Made by a program: the position numbers and the translations under genes | Source: Clostridiaceae bacterium | GTDB taxonomy: Bacteria; Bacillota; Clostridia; Oscillospirales; QAMX01 | Direction of reading: 5' to 3' | NCBI GenBank assembly: GCA_018384365.1 | Contig: JAHAYX010000054.1 | Location: 83,316 to 147,315, forward strand | DNA: 64,000 nt | Part shown: positions 10,399-20,137 of the stretch, in pieces | Position numbering within the stretch: position 1 is the first letter of the stretch | How the letters are laid out: the number at the start of each line of letters is the position of its first letter | Notes under the pieces: generated by a model | What the model saw: the letters and a program-made list of their open reading frames with translations, nothing else | Database searches by the model: none | What the model was told of the DNA's origin: nothing

Positions 10399-11757
10399 AT
10401 GACAACAGCAACATTTCTATGTTCCATTCTGGCTCTGGTTCTTTCGGCGGCCGCATTTTTTGTGCTGCTTGGCCTGCGAAAAATGCTGCAGCATGCGCAG
10501 GAAAGACCGGAGGAAAAGCCCCTGGACGCCGGGGATCTTGCCAGGCTGCAGGACGCAGTCATGCAGGAAATCAGGCAGACCGGCCATGAAAATGTGAATC
10601 TGACGCAGACCAACATCAAAATGCTGGGCGATGCGTTTATCAGTGCATCGGACCGCACACAGGCTGTGCAGGATAAGCGGCTTACGGAGCTGACGGATCA
10701 GTTCTCCCGCCAGAGCGAACAGCTGCGAAAATCGCTCGGCGAGAGCATTGCGCAGTTTGACGAGCGTTTTGCTGCGTTTTCGCTTCAGAATGCACAGGCT
10801 CTGGCGGAGATCCGCGCGGGCGTGGAGCGCAGCATCAAGGCACTACAGGAGGATAACGCAAAGCAGCTCGACCGTATGCGTGAAACGGTGGACGAAAAGC
10901 TGCAGAAAACGCTGGATGAGCGCCTGAATCAGAGCTTTGCGGTCGTGAGCGAACGGCTGGAGCAGGTTTATAAGGGCCTGGGCGAGATGCAGACGCTGGC
11001 CTCCGGTGTGGGTGATCTGAAAAAAGTTCTTTCCAATGTCAAAACGCGCGGTATTTTCGGCGAAATTCAGCTTGGCGCGATTTTAGAAGAAATTCTGGCG
11101 CCGGAGCAGTATGAAACAAACGTGGTCACCAAAAAAGGTACGGCCAACCCGGTTGAATATGCGATTAAGCTGCCGGGCAACGACGGCGAATCGGTCTATC
11201 TGCCGATTGACGCCAAATTCCCGGCTGATGCCTATACGCGCGTGCGAGATGCTTACGACGCGGGAGATCCGGCAGAGCTCGCCGCGGCCAAAAAGACGCT
11301 GGAGGCGGCGGTCAAGTCTTTTGCCCGCGATATACGGGATAAGTATATCAGCCCGCCTGCAACAACGGAGTTTGGCATCATGTTCCTGCCCTTTGAGGGG
11401 CTGTATGCCGAAGTGGTTTCCTGCGGACTCGTGGAGGTCTTGCAGCGCGATTATAAGGTGAGCATTGCCGGGCCGACGACCATGGCGGCATTGCTCAACA
11501 GCCTGCAGATGGGTTTCCGCACACTTGCCATTCAAAAGCGCTCCGGCGAGGTCTGGAAGGTGCTTGGCGCGGTCAAAACGGAATTTGACCGCTTTGGCGA
11601 CGTCCTGGAAGCCACACAGAAACGGCTGGAGCAGACCAGTACGGAGCTGGACAAGCTCGTCGGCGTGCGTACCCGACAGATCCGCTCCAAGCTGCGCGGT
11701 GTAACGGCTATGCCGGAGGGCGAGGCTGCCGCACTGCTCGGCGATGCGGAGGAATAA
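10399..11757 (+). CDS. rmuC: DNA recombination protein RmuC
   Basis: N-terminal TM + coiled coil, then GIFGEIQLGAILEEIL, LPIDAKFPADAY, MFLPFEGLYAE. Confidence 0.95.
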   Translation: MTTATFLCSILALVLSAAAFFVLLGLRKMLQHAQERPEEKPLDAGDLARLQDAVMQEIRQTGHENVNLTQTNIKMLGDAFISASDRTQAVQDKRLTELTDQFSRQSEQLRKSLGESIAQFDERFAAFSLQNAQALAEIRAGVERSIKALQEDNAKQLDRMRETVDEKLQKTLDERLNQSFAVVSERLEQVYKGLGEMQTLASGVGDLKKVLSNVKTRGIFGEIQLGAILEEILAPEQYETNVVTKKGTANPVEYAIKLPGNDGESVYLPIDAKFPADAYTRVRDAYDAGDPAELAAAKKTLEAAVKSFARDIRDKYISPPATTEFGIMFLPFEGLYAEVVSCGLVEVLQRDYKVSIAGPTTMAALLNSLQMGFRTLAIQKRSGEVWKVLGAVKTEFDRFGDVLEATQKRLEQTSTELDKLVGVRTRQIRSKLRGVTAMPEGEAAALLGDAEE

Positions 11758-11788
11758 GCGCTTTGTCTGGGTAAAATCACGGATGAAA

Positions 11789-11823
11789 GAAGGACGGAGA
11801 AACATCCCGTCCTTCTTTTTTTC
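11789..11823 (+). terminator. Intrinsic terminator after rmuC
   Basis: GAAGGACGG...CCGTCCTTC followed by T-run. Confidence 0.85.
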
Positions 11824-11896
11824 GCGGGGAAGAAAGCGGAAAGTCTGCCCCGGAAAAACTGTCTGAAACTGCCGAGCGTATTTAACATTTCGTACA

Positions 11897-11925
11897 TTGA
11901 CGCTGTCCTGCGGCCTCGGTATAAT
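11897..11925 (+). promoter_or_regulatory. Sigma-70-type promoter of the ABC exporter operon
   Basis: TTGACG-17-TATAAT. Confidence 0.7.
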
Positions 11926-12035
11926 TTCTGTATAAGGATGATTGCCGTGTTCTGTCTGCGGGGGTCTATCTGCTTTTTTCGGAGTAAAAGGAACGTATTG
12001 CAGCAGACAGAAACTGCCCTGGAGGATTTTTTGAG

Positions 12036-12740
12036 ATGAGTGCATTTGTAGAATTCCATGAGGTGGGAAAAACTTACCGGATGGGCGAAGTGAAGATTGA
12101 AGCGCTTCATGATGTCAGCTTTGAAATAGAGCAGGGGGAAATCTGTGTGATCGTGGGCCCGTCCGGCGCGGGCAAAACGACGCTGCTCAATATTCTGGGC
12201 GGTATGGATACTCTGACGACGGGCCATGTGCTGCTGGATGGAAAAGAAATCTCCCGTTATGACAAGCGCCAGCTCACGTCCTACCGGCGGCATGAAATCG
12301 GCTTCGTTTTTCAGTTTTATAACCTTGTACAGAACCTCACGGCGCTGGAAAATGTGGAATTGGCATCGCAGATTTGCCGGGACCCGCTTGACGCAATGGA
12401 AGTACTCAAACGCGTGGGCCTGGAGCACCGCGCCGCAAACTTTCCTGCGCAGCTTTCCGGCGGCGAACAGCAGCGCGTTGCCATCGCGCGCGCACTGGCC
12501 AAGAACCCAAAACTTCTGCTGTGCGATGAACCGACCGGCGCTTTGGACTATGTAACCGGCAAAGCCATTTTGAAGCTGCTGCAGGATACCTCCCGTCAGA
12601 CCGGGATGACGGTTGTGATTATTACGCATAACCAGGCGATTACGGCGATGGCTGACCGGATCATTTCCGTGAAAAACGGCACGGTGGCCGATATGCGCAA
12701 AAACGAGCACGCAACGCCTGTGGAACTGATCGAATGGTGA
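12036..12740 (+). CDS. ABC transporter ATP-binding protein (LolD/MacB type)
   Basis: Walker [40 protein letters not shown]. Confidence 0.95.
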   Translation: MSAFVEFHEVGKTYRMGEVKIEALHDVSFEIEQGEICVIVGPSGAGKTTLLNILGGMDTLTTGHVLLDGKEISRYDKRQLTSYRRHEIGFVFQFYNLVQNLTALENVELASQICRDPLDAMEVLKRVGLEHRAANFPAQLSGGEQQRVAIARALAKNPKLLLCDEPTGALDYVTGKAILKLLQDTSRQTGMTVVIITHNQAITAMADRIISVKNGTVADMRKNEHATPVELIEW

Positions 12741-12743
12741 CGT

Positions 12744-15700
12744 ATGCTCAGAAGATCGGCTTTTCGGGAAATACGGTCGAGCCTGGGCCGTTATATCGCT
12801 ATTATTGCCATTATTGCACTGGGTGTGGGATTTTTCGCCGGTCTGCGCGTGACGAAAACCGATATGGTGAAAACGACAGACACCTATGTCAGAGAACATG
12901 GGCTTTTTGATTACCGTCTGCTCTCTACCGTCGGGTATGATGCGGACGATGTGGCGGCGCTTGCGGCGCTGGACGGCGTCCATGCGGCGGAGGGTTCTTT
13001 CAGCGTGGATTTTCTGACACAGACGGCAAACGGAAACGATTTAGTCCTGCGCGCACATTCCATTACCGATGTGACCAACACACTTTCGCTGGCTGCCGGC
13101 CGGCTGCCGGAAAAGGACAACGAATGTGTGGTTGATGCGCGCTATTATTCGGCGGATGCCATCGGGTCAACGATTGGAGTATCCGAATTGAATGACGAGG
13201 ATACGCGGGACCTCTTCCGCTATGACGAATATGAGGTTGTGGGTCTGGTCAACGCGGTATATTACCTGAACTATGAGCGCGGCAGCACGGCTCTTGGAAC
13301 CGGCAGCGTTTTTGCTTTCGTGTATATGCCGTATGGCGGATTTGATGTGGATTATTTTACGGATATCTCTCTGCTGCTCAGCGAAAGCGGTTATATTTAC
13401 AGCAGAGCATACGAGGACGCCGTAGACGCGATGGAAGAAAGCGTGACGGATGCGGCCGAACTGCGTGCGGAAATCCGTTTTCACAAGCTGACGGAGGACG
13501 CAGAAAAAGAAATTGCGGATGCCGAATCCGAACTGGCCGACGGCTGGGAGGAATATGAATCCGAGCGGGCGAAGGCGGAACAGGAACTGGCGGACGCCAA
13601 GCAGGAACTGGAAGACGGCGAAGCGGAAATCGCGGAAAACGAGCAGAAACTTGCCGATGCGAAAGCCGAACTGGCGGACGCCGAGGCAGAGCTTGCCGAC
13701 GGCTGGGCTTCTTATGAGGAGGGACTTGCGGAATATCAGTCGCAGCGCGCGGATGCGGAAAAAGAACTCTCTGATGCGGAAGAACAGCTGCTGGAACTGC
13801 GCCGGCAGGTGAACGATGGCTTCGTCCAGTTGCAGGGAACAGACCTGGACGCAGCTGAGGCAGAACTGAATGCCGCAAAGGCGGAGCTTGCAAACGCGCA
13901 GAGCCTGTATCGTACGATTTCCGGGGCTGTATCCTCCGGTGACCTGAGCGAAGCCGAACTGGCGGCGCTGGGGGCGTTGCTTGCAGAGGCTGGCTATTTG
14001 CCCGGGGGAATACAGAATATCACCATGCAGGAGCTGTCACAGATCCTGCAGCAGATGAGTATGGACCTGAAACGCGCACAAAGCGAGCTGGATGCCGCTG
14101 AAAAACAGCTGAACGAGGCAAAAGCTCAGGAGGCGGAGCTTTATCGGGCACAGGCGGAGGTCGACCGCGGTTTTGTGCAGCTGCAGGAGGCCCGCCGAGA
14201 GGCCGAACAGCGTTTTGCGGATGCCGAGGACGAATTGGCGGCTGCCTATGCGGAGCTGATGGATGGCGAAGCCGAAATTGCCGATGCCGCCCGTGAGCTT
14301 GCCGACGGGGAAGCAGAGCTGGCGGATGCACGCCAGGAATTGGCCGACGGCTGGCGTGAGTATGAGGATGCAAAGGCCGAGGCAGATGAAAAGCTGTCAG
14401 ACGCCTATCAGGAATTGAGGGACGGCGAAGCCGAACTGGCGGATGCGCGCCGGGAGCTGGCCGACCTGGAGGAACCGGATGTTTATGTGCTGGACAGAAG
14501 CACGAATGTGGGATATGTCTGCTTCGAGAGTGATTCCGATATCATTGAGGCGGTTTCCCGCGTGTTTCCGGCATTTTTCTTCTTCGTGGCGGCGCTCGTG
14601 TGTATTACGACCATGACGCGCATGGTGGATGAACAGCGCACGCAGATCGGTGTACTCAAGGCTTTGGGCTATACCAACATCGCCATTATGTCGAAGTTTA
14701 TGATTTACTCGGGCAGCGCCTCGCTGATTGGCTGCATACTGGGCTTTATCGGCGGCTCCATCATTTTCCCGAAGGTTCTGTGGTCGGTATATGACATTAT
14801 GTATGGATTTGCCGACATCATCCTGGTCTTTGACAATGGTTTGGCTGTGGTGATGATTGCCGCTTTCCTCTTCTGCGCGCTGGGTGCGACGTGGTTCGCC
14901 TGCCGGAATGAGCTGGCGGACGTTCCTGCGGAACTGATGCGTCCGAAATCACCGAAAAGCGGCAAACGCGTGCTGCTGGAGCGGATACCGCTGCTTTGGA
15001 ACCGCATGAAGTTTTTGCATAAGGTATCTATCCGCAATATTTTCCGTTATAAAAAGCGCCTTGTCATGATGATTCTTGGTATCAGCGGCTGTACGGCGCT
15101 GCTGATCACGGGCTTTGGCATCCGGGATTCGATCAAAAACGTTGCGGATTACCAGTTTAACGAAATTTCCCTCTATGATTACACGGTTACGCTTTCCGAA
15201 GGCGCAGAGGAGGAAACCGCAGAAAGGCTCCGTGAAGCCGGAGAAGGTACGATTGCCGATCTGCTGTTTGTGCATGAAAGCAGCATAGACCTCGTGGGAC
15301 CGGAGGAGACGAAGTCGGTGAATCTGGTCGTTTCCGACGGAAATCTGGATGCCTTCCTGGACCTTCACTATAACGGGCAGCAGATTGCTTATCCGGGCCC
15401 GGGAGAAGTGGCCATTTGCGACGCCCTTGCAGAGCGTCTGGGCATTGCAGTCGGCGATATGGTGACGCTCCGGACGAGCGATATGAAATCGCTGGAGGTG
15501 CGGGTAAGCGCAATCTTCCAGAACTATGTATTCTACTACGTATACGTAAACGCGGAAACCTGTGAAGCGCAGTGGGGCTATGTTCCGGAGTATAAAACGG
15601 GTTATGTAACACTTGCCGACGGCGAAGACGTGCACAGCTCTGCTGCAAAAGTGATGGATGCAGACGGTGTGACCGCCGTTTCCATTGCGGAGGATCTGCG

Positions 15701-16130
15701 CGATCGTGTTGCGAACATGATGTCGAGCCTGGATTACATTGTCCTGCTGATCGTGTGCTGTGCCGCCATGCTGGCGCTGATTGTGCTGTATAACCTGACG
15801 AACATCAATATCACAGAACGCATCCGGGAAATTGCAACGATCAAGGTTCTGGGGTTTACCGCAAATGAAACGGCGTCCTATGTCTTCCGGGAAAATATCC
15901 TGCTGACTGCCATGGGCGCACTGGTCGGCATTGTGCTTGGCAAACTCCTGCATATGTACGTGATGAATCAGATCCGGATTGATATGATCTCGTTTGATAT
16001 CCGTATTGCGCCGCTCAGTATGCTGCTCTCTCTCGGATTGACGTTTGTTTTTACCCTGGGTGTGAATCTACTGATGCGGATCAAGTTGGATAAAGTAAAT
16101 ATGGCGGAATCGCTCAAGTCGATCGAATAA
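12744..16130 (+). CDS. FtsX-like ABC transporter permease with long coiled-coil insertion
   Basis: Two FtsX-type TM blocks (VCITTMTRMVDEQRTQIGVLKALGYT; IREIATIKVLGFTANETASYVFRENILL) around roughly 330 aa of ELADAEAELADG-type heptad repeats; 1128 aa. Confidence 0.93.
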   Translation: MLRRSAFREIRSSLGRYIAIIAIIALGVGFFAGLRVTKTDMVKTTDTYVREHGLFDYRLLSTVGYDADDVAALAALDGVHAAEGSFSVDFLTQTANGNDLVLRAHSITDVTNTLSLAAGRLPEKDNECVVDARYYSADAIGSTIGVSELNDEDTRDLFRYDEYEVVGLVNAVYYLNYERGSTALGTGSVFAFVYMPYGGFDVDYFTDISLLLSESGYIYSRAYEDAVDAMEESVTDAAELRAEIRFHKLTEDAEKEIADAESELADGWEEYESERAKAEQELADAKQELEDGEAEIAENEQKLADAKAELADAEAELADGWASYEEGLAEYQSQRADAEKELSDAEEQLLELRRQVNDGFVQLQGTDLDAAEAELNAAKAELANAQSLYRTISGAVSSGDLSEAELAALGALLAEAGYLPGGIQNITMQELSQILQQMSMDLKRAQSELDAAEKQLNEAKAQEAELYRAQAEVDRGFVQLQEARREAEQRFADAEDELAAAYAELMDGEAEIADAARELADGEAELADARQELADGWREYEDAKAEADEKLSDAYQELRDGEAELADARRELADLEEPDVYVLDRSTNVGYVCFESDSDIIEAVSRVFPAFFFFVAALVCITTMTRMVDEQRTQIGVLKALGYTNIAIMSKFMIYSGSASLIGCILGFIGGSIIFPKVLWSVYDIMYGFADIILVFDNGLAVVMIAAFLFCALGATWFACRNELADVPAELMRPKSPKSGKRVLLERIPLLWNRMKFLHKVSIRNIFRYKKRLVMMILGISGCTALLITGFGIRDSIKNVADYQFNEISLYDYTVTLSEGAEEETAERLREAGEGTIADLLFVHESSIDLVGPEETKSVNLVVSDGNLDAFLDLHYNGQQIAYPGPGEVAICDALAERLGIAVGDMVTLRTSDMKSLEVRVSAIFQNYVFYYVYVNAETCEAQWGYVPEYKTGYVTLADGEDVHSSAAKVMDADGVTAVSIAEDLRDRVANMMSSLDYIVLLIVCCAAMLALIVLYNLTNINITERIREIATIKVLGFTANETASYVFRENILLTAMGALVGIVLGKLLHMYVMNQIRIDMISFDIRIAPLSMLLSLGLTFVFTLGVNLLMRIKLDKVNMAESLKSIE

Positions 16131-16160
16131 AAAATGCACCGGACGAACAAAACCGCCGCT

Positions 16161-16215
16161 CCGGAAACCCGCCCGCCAACGCATAGGTGCGTTGGCGGGC
16201 GGGCTATATTTCCGG
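16161..16215. repeat. Large bulged inverted repeat (CCGGAAA-CCCGCCCGCCAACGCA-tagg-TGCGTTGGCGGGCGGG-ctata-TTTCCGG)
   Basis: 16-bp perfect stem, 4-nt loop, plus a 7-bp outer stem across a 5-nt bulge; no T-run. Confidence 0.9.
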
Positions 16216-16280
16216 CACGAAAGCGATGCCTGCTGCATAAACTGCATAGAAAGCGATTGGCGAGAAAAGGAGGTTATCCT

Positions 16281-16775
16281 ATGGAAAGCGGCGGCACAGG
16301 AATACTTCCCGTTTTGCTCAGGCGGGGGTATCAGGCATATGCCGAGATGCGGGGGAGCGCGGAATATCCACTATTGCGAGGGCGCGTTTTGTTTTATCAG
16401 ACCGGGCAGGGTGTGCTGGTGACAGCCGATATTTCGGGTCTGCCCTTCGGAACCGGGAAGTGTGCAGGACGCATATTCGGTTTTCATATACACGAAGGCT
16501 CCTCCTGTCAGGAAGCGGCAGAGGGGGATCCTTTCCCGGGCACGCTGTCGCACTATAATCCGGGAGAATGTCTGCATCCCGCTCACGCCGGGGATTTGCC
16601 GCCTCTGTTCGGAAACCGGGGTCATGCTGTGATGGCGGTGTTGACCGACCGCTTCCGTGTACAGGATATCATCGGCAGAACGGTTGTGATTCATGACCGT
16701 CCGGATGATTTCAAAACACAACCCTCCGGTGATTCCGGCACCAAAATTGCCTGCGGAATCATCCGGCACAGATAA
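16281..16775 (+). CDS. Cu/Zn superoxide dismutase family protein
   Basis: FGFHIHEGSSC, SHYNPGECLHPAHAGDLPPL, GRTVVIHDRPDDFKTQPSGDSGTKIACGII; RBS AAAAGGAGG. Confidence 0.93.
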   Translation: MESGGTGILPVLLRRGYQAYAEMRGSAEYPLLRGRVLFYQTGQGVLVTADISGLPFGTGKCAGRIFGFHIHEGSSCQEAAEGDPFPGTLSHYNPGECLHPAHAGDLPPLFGNRGHAVMAVLTDRFRVQDIIGRTVVIHDRPDDFKTQPSGDSGTKIACGIIRHR

Positions 16776-16803
16776 ACAGGCGCAATGCCCCGGACGGTTT
16801 TGC

Positions 16804-16850
16804 AAAAAAATACCCCCATCCGGCAGTTTCAAACTGCCGGATGGGGGTAT
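16804..16850 (-). terminator. Terminator of the AGCS symporter gene
   Basis: 20-bp perfect stem ATACCCCCATCCGGCAGTTT-c-AAACTGCCGGATGGGGGTAT, T-run on the minus strand. Confidence 0.9.
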
Positions 16851-16863
16851 CAGAGTTGTTTGC

Positions 16864-18381
16864 TTATTTCTCCTGGCTGAGAGCGGCCTCCTGCTCTTCC
16901 TGAATATCATCGAAATAGGAGAGCATGGGCTTGACGTTTTTCGGGATTTTATCAAGCCGGCGCGCTGCATAGTTTTTGGTGATGGCCATGACGGTGCCGG
17001 ACAGCGTGACAACGCCGATCAGGTTGGGGATAGCCATCAGACCGTTGAAGGTATCGGAAAGGTCGATCACGAGGTCGGCATTGAGGGTGGAAGCTGCCAG
17101 AATGGTGATAATGAAAATCACTTTGTAAATCATTGTGGATTTTGTGCCGAACAGGAACTCCCAGGCCTTCGTGCCGTAATAACTCCAGCCGAGAACCGTG
17201 GAGAAGGCGAACAATGCGACGGAAACTGCAATGAAAATACCGCCGAAGGTGCCAAAATTCTTGGTAAAAGCTTCCGTTGCAAGGCCCAGCTTCGTTGCGC
17301 CGGAGAGGGATGCGCCGGTTTCCAGATCCACCACTCCGCTGGTCAGAATGACAAGCGCCGTCAGCGTACAAACGATGATGGTGTCAAAGAATACCTCAAA
17401 AATGCCCCAGAGACCCTGTGTGACAGGTTCTTTGACATTGGAAGTTGAGTGAACCATGACGGAGGAACCAAGACCGGCTTCGTTTGAGAATACGCCGCGC
17501 TTGAAGCCCCAGGTGATGGCCTGCATAATCACTGCGCCGCCGATACCGCCCGCAGCAGCCTTCAGGCTGAAAGCGCTGGTGAAGATGGCCTTGAAAGCTG
17601 CACCGACCATGCCGCGGTTCATGATGATGATGACCACTGCGCCGATAATGTAGAAAATGGCCATAAACGGAACGATACGCTCGTTTGCGCGCGCAATGCG
17701 CTTCAAACCACCGATGACGACGAGCGCCACGGCTACCATGACAATGCCGCCGATGATCAAACCGTCAACCGTGGTATTGTTCGTAAAGGAACCAAGCCCC
17801 ATAACGCTCTCGCGGATGGAGGTCACCTGGCCCATATTGCCGATACCGAAGGAAGCGAAAACGGCAAAGACGGAGAACAGGATCGCAAGTACTTTTGCAA
17901 GGTGCTTGCAGTGCTTTTTGGCGCCGAGACCGTCACGCAGGTAATACATGGCGCCGCCGCACCACTCGCCTTCCTTATTTCTGCGGCGGAAGAAGATGCC
18001 GAGCACATTTTCCGAATAGTTCGTCATCATACCGACGATGGCCGCCAGCCACATCCAGAAAACGGCGCCGGGGCCGCCCATCGTGATGGCATAGGCAATA
18101 CCCGCGATATTACCGGTGCCGATCGTGGCGGAAAGTGCGGTGCAAAGTGCCTGGAACTGGGAAATGGAGTTCTTGTCGCGGCTTTTCAGGATGTCCTTCT
18201 TGCGGAAAATGCTTCCGATCGTTTCACGCATCGTGTGGCCGAAGTGGACAAACTGAAACCCCTTCGTGAGTACGGTCATGAGGATGCCGGTGCCGATGAG
18301 CAGCAGCAGGGCAGGCGGACCCCAGACGATGTTGTTCACCACGCCATTGATGGATGACAGCCATTCAACAAACGAATTCAT
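16864..18381 (-). CDS. Alanine/glycine:cation symporter family protein (AGCS, AlsT-like)
   Basis: TGNIAGIAYAITMGGPGAVFWMWLAAIVGMMTNYSENVLG, FKRGVFSNEAGLGSS, GWSYYGTKAWEFLFG. Confidence 0.96.
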   Translation of the reverse strand: MNSFVEWLSSINGVVNNIVWGPPALLLLIGTGILMTVLTKGFQFVHFGHTMRETIGSIFRKKDILKSRDKNSISQFQALCTALSATIGTGNIAGIAYAITMGGPGAVFWMWLAAIVGMMTNYSENVLGIFFRRRNKEGEWCGGAMYYLRDGLGAKKHCKHLAKVLAILFSVFAVFASFGIGNMGQVTSIRESVMGLGSFTNNTTVDGLIIGGIVMVAVALVVIGGLKRIARANERIVPFMAIFYIIGAVVIIIMNRGMVGAAFKAIFTSAFSLKAAAGGIGGAVIMQAITWGFKRGVFSNEAGLGSSVMVHSTSNVKEPVTQGLWGIFEVFFDTIIVCTLTALVILTSGVVDLETGASLSGATKLGLATEAFTKNFGTFGGIFIAVSVALFAFSTVLGWSYYGTKAWEFLFGTKSTMIYKVIFIITILAASTLNADLVIDLSDTFNGLMAIPNLIGVVTLSGTVMAITKNYAARRLDKIPKNVKPMLSYFDDIQEEQEAALSQEK

Positions 18382-18420
18382 AGTTGTTCCTCCTGATTTT
18401 TGTCTTGGATATGGCCATGT

Positions 18421-18458
18421 AAAAAAAGAGAGAATTCACCGATTTGGCAAATTCTCTC
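18421..18458 (-). terminator. Intrinsic terminator between the riboswitch and the AGCS gene (expression platform candidate)
   Basis: Minus strand GAGAGAATTTGCC-aaatc-GGTGAATTCTCTC-TTTTTTT. Confidence 0.85.
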
Positions 18459-18501
18459 AATTCGAAAAACATTCATCCTGAATAAAAAATCAGAGGAATG
18501 A

Positions 18502-18672
18502 CATTCTCCGTCCTTTTGCCTGAGAGATTTCAGTAAACAATACTGTTGCACCTTCGGCACTGCGGTTAACGCAGCTTCTCCGGAGTACTATCCGCGTACA
18601 GTCCCCGACAGCTGCCTGTCACCTGAGAGTGTTACTCCTTCGGCGGTCATGGACCTTTTCCTGCACGCTTCA
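18502..18672 (-). ncRNA. Glycine riboswitch, tandem aptamers
   Basis: Minus strand ...GCCGAAGGAGTAACACTCTCAGGTGACAGG... and ...TCCGGAGAAGC...TGCCGAAGGTGCAA...CTCTCAGGCAAAAGGACGGAGAA: two copies of the CCGAAGG.../CTCAGG... core, upstream of a glycine/alanine symporter. Confidence 0.9.
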
Positions 18673-18780
18673 CATAGCACATATCAAATTATAGTACATA
18701 TTTTATACATATTTAAAATGCTTGTCAAGTGCTGCGGGAAAATAAAATACAGAAAGGTGAAATTTTATAAAAACTGTGCA

Positions 18781-18817
18781 AAAAAAGGCGCTGCATTTCG
18801 TCATACAGCGCCTTTTT
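18781..18817. terminator. Intrinsic terminator of the Gfo/Idh/MocA gene
   Basis: AAAAAAGGCGCTG...CAGCGCCTTTTT. Confidence 0.85.
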
Positions 18818-18823
18818 GTCTAT

Positions 18824-19972
18824 TCAAACCTCTGGAATCACGATTTCCACTTCGCGGCCCAGTTCTGCGGAGCGCGAAATGCCGTCCAGAATGGCCTGGT
18901 TGTAAAGAATCTGCCGGGAGGAAATCGGCGAGGGCGCGCCGGTCTGCACGGCATCGAGGAAAGCACGCACCTTTTCATAGAAAATGCGTCCGGCGTTGGA
19001 TTCCTTCGGCGGAATCACGGTTTCCACCTGCGCGCCGCCGACGTCGTGATAATACACGAGCGGACGATCCAGGCCGTAGCCGTTCCAGCATTCCGTGGAG
19101 GGGATCCGCAGGCCGCCCTTGGTTCCCAGGATGAGAGAGTCGCCCGTTGTATCCATGTGCATGGCCCAGGAAATGCGGAAATCACAGATGATGCCGCCTT
19201 CCAGACGGATGAACGCCGCCGCAAAATCGTCCACATTGAAGCGCGAAGCGTCGCTTTCCGGATAATACTCTGTGCTTGCGCCAAAGAAACCGGAGGTATA
19301 GCCCGTGACGGTCAGAGGCTTCGGATAACCGATGGCATTGAGCACAACATCCAGTGCATAGCAGCCGATATCGCCAAGTGCGCCGATGCCGCCGGTTTTC
19401 TTCTCAATGAAGGTGCTGCCGGGGATTCCGCGGCGCCGCCCGCCGCCCGTCTGGATATAATAAATATCGCCGAGCACACCGGAATCCACGATTTTCTTGA
19501 TCATCTGGAAATTGACCTCGTAACGAGGCTGGAAGCCGATATCCACGATCTTACCGCTCTCTTTTTCGGCGCGGCAGATTGCCAGCGCTTCGTCAAGAGT
19601 GACCGTCATGGGCTTTTCCAGCAGAACGTGCACGCCGGCTTTCAGCGCGTCGACCGTACAGACACAGTGCGTGGTGTTATACGTGCAGACACTGACGGCG
19701 TCGAGCTCTTCCTGTTCCAGCATGGACTTGTGGTCCGGATAAAAATGAACGTTTGTGATGCCATAACGCGCGGCAAACTTTTCGGCTTTCCCGGGGATCA
19801 GGTCGGCCAGCGCAACGATTTCCACGTCATCCATTTGCAGATAGCTTTCCGCATGGGATTCGGCGATCCATCCGGTTCCGATAATGCCGACTTTGAGCTT
19901 GCGGTTGTAGTTCGTTTGCGTGCATTCTTCATCGGGACGGAATTTGCTTAAAACATCAGACATATGCGGCAC
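18824..19972 (-). CDS. Gfo/Idh/MocA family oxidoreductase
   Basis: KVGIIGTGWIAESHAESYLQ, VLLEKPMTVTLDEA, GALGDIGCYALDVVLN. Confidence 0.95.
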   Translation of the reverse strand: MPHMSDVLSKFRPDEECTQTNYNRKLKVGIIGTGWIAESHAESYLQMDDVEIVALADLIPGKAEKFAARYGITNVHFYPDHKSMLEQEELDAVSVCTYNTTHCVCTVDALKAGVHVLLEKPMTVTLDEALAICRAEKESGKIVDIGFQPRYEVNFQMIKKIVDSGVLGDIYYIQTGGGRRRGIPGSTFIEKKTGGIGALGDIGCYALDVVLNAIGYPKPLTVTGYTSGFFGASTEYYPESDASRFNVDDFAAAFIRLEGGIICDFRISWAMHMDTTGDSLILGTKGGLRIPSTECWNGYGLDRPLVYYHDVGGAQVETVIPPKESNAGRIFYEKVRAFLDAVQTGAPSPISSRQILYNQAILDGISRSAELGREVEIVIPEV

Positions 19973-20137
19973 ATCCTTTCCATATCTGTTGAAAACGCAG
20001 AAGGCGATTTGCTGTGTTTTAGACGGATTTATTCCGATACGCTCAGACTATCATAGATGGAAACGGATGTCAACGCTTTACTTTTTCCGATCCTTCTCCT
20101 ATAATGAAAACAGAATAGGTGTTGGGAGGAATGTTCT

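Noticed and set aside
13500-14475. Short repeated DNA units that could suggest a tandem repeat array or CRISPR
   Set aside because: The repeats are in frame, irregular in spacing and encode coiled-coil heptads; there are no uniform spacers.
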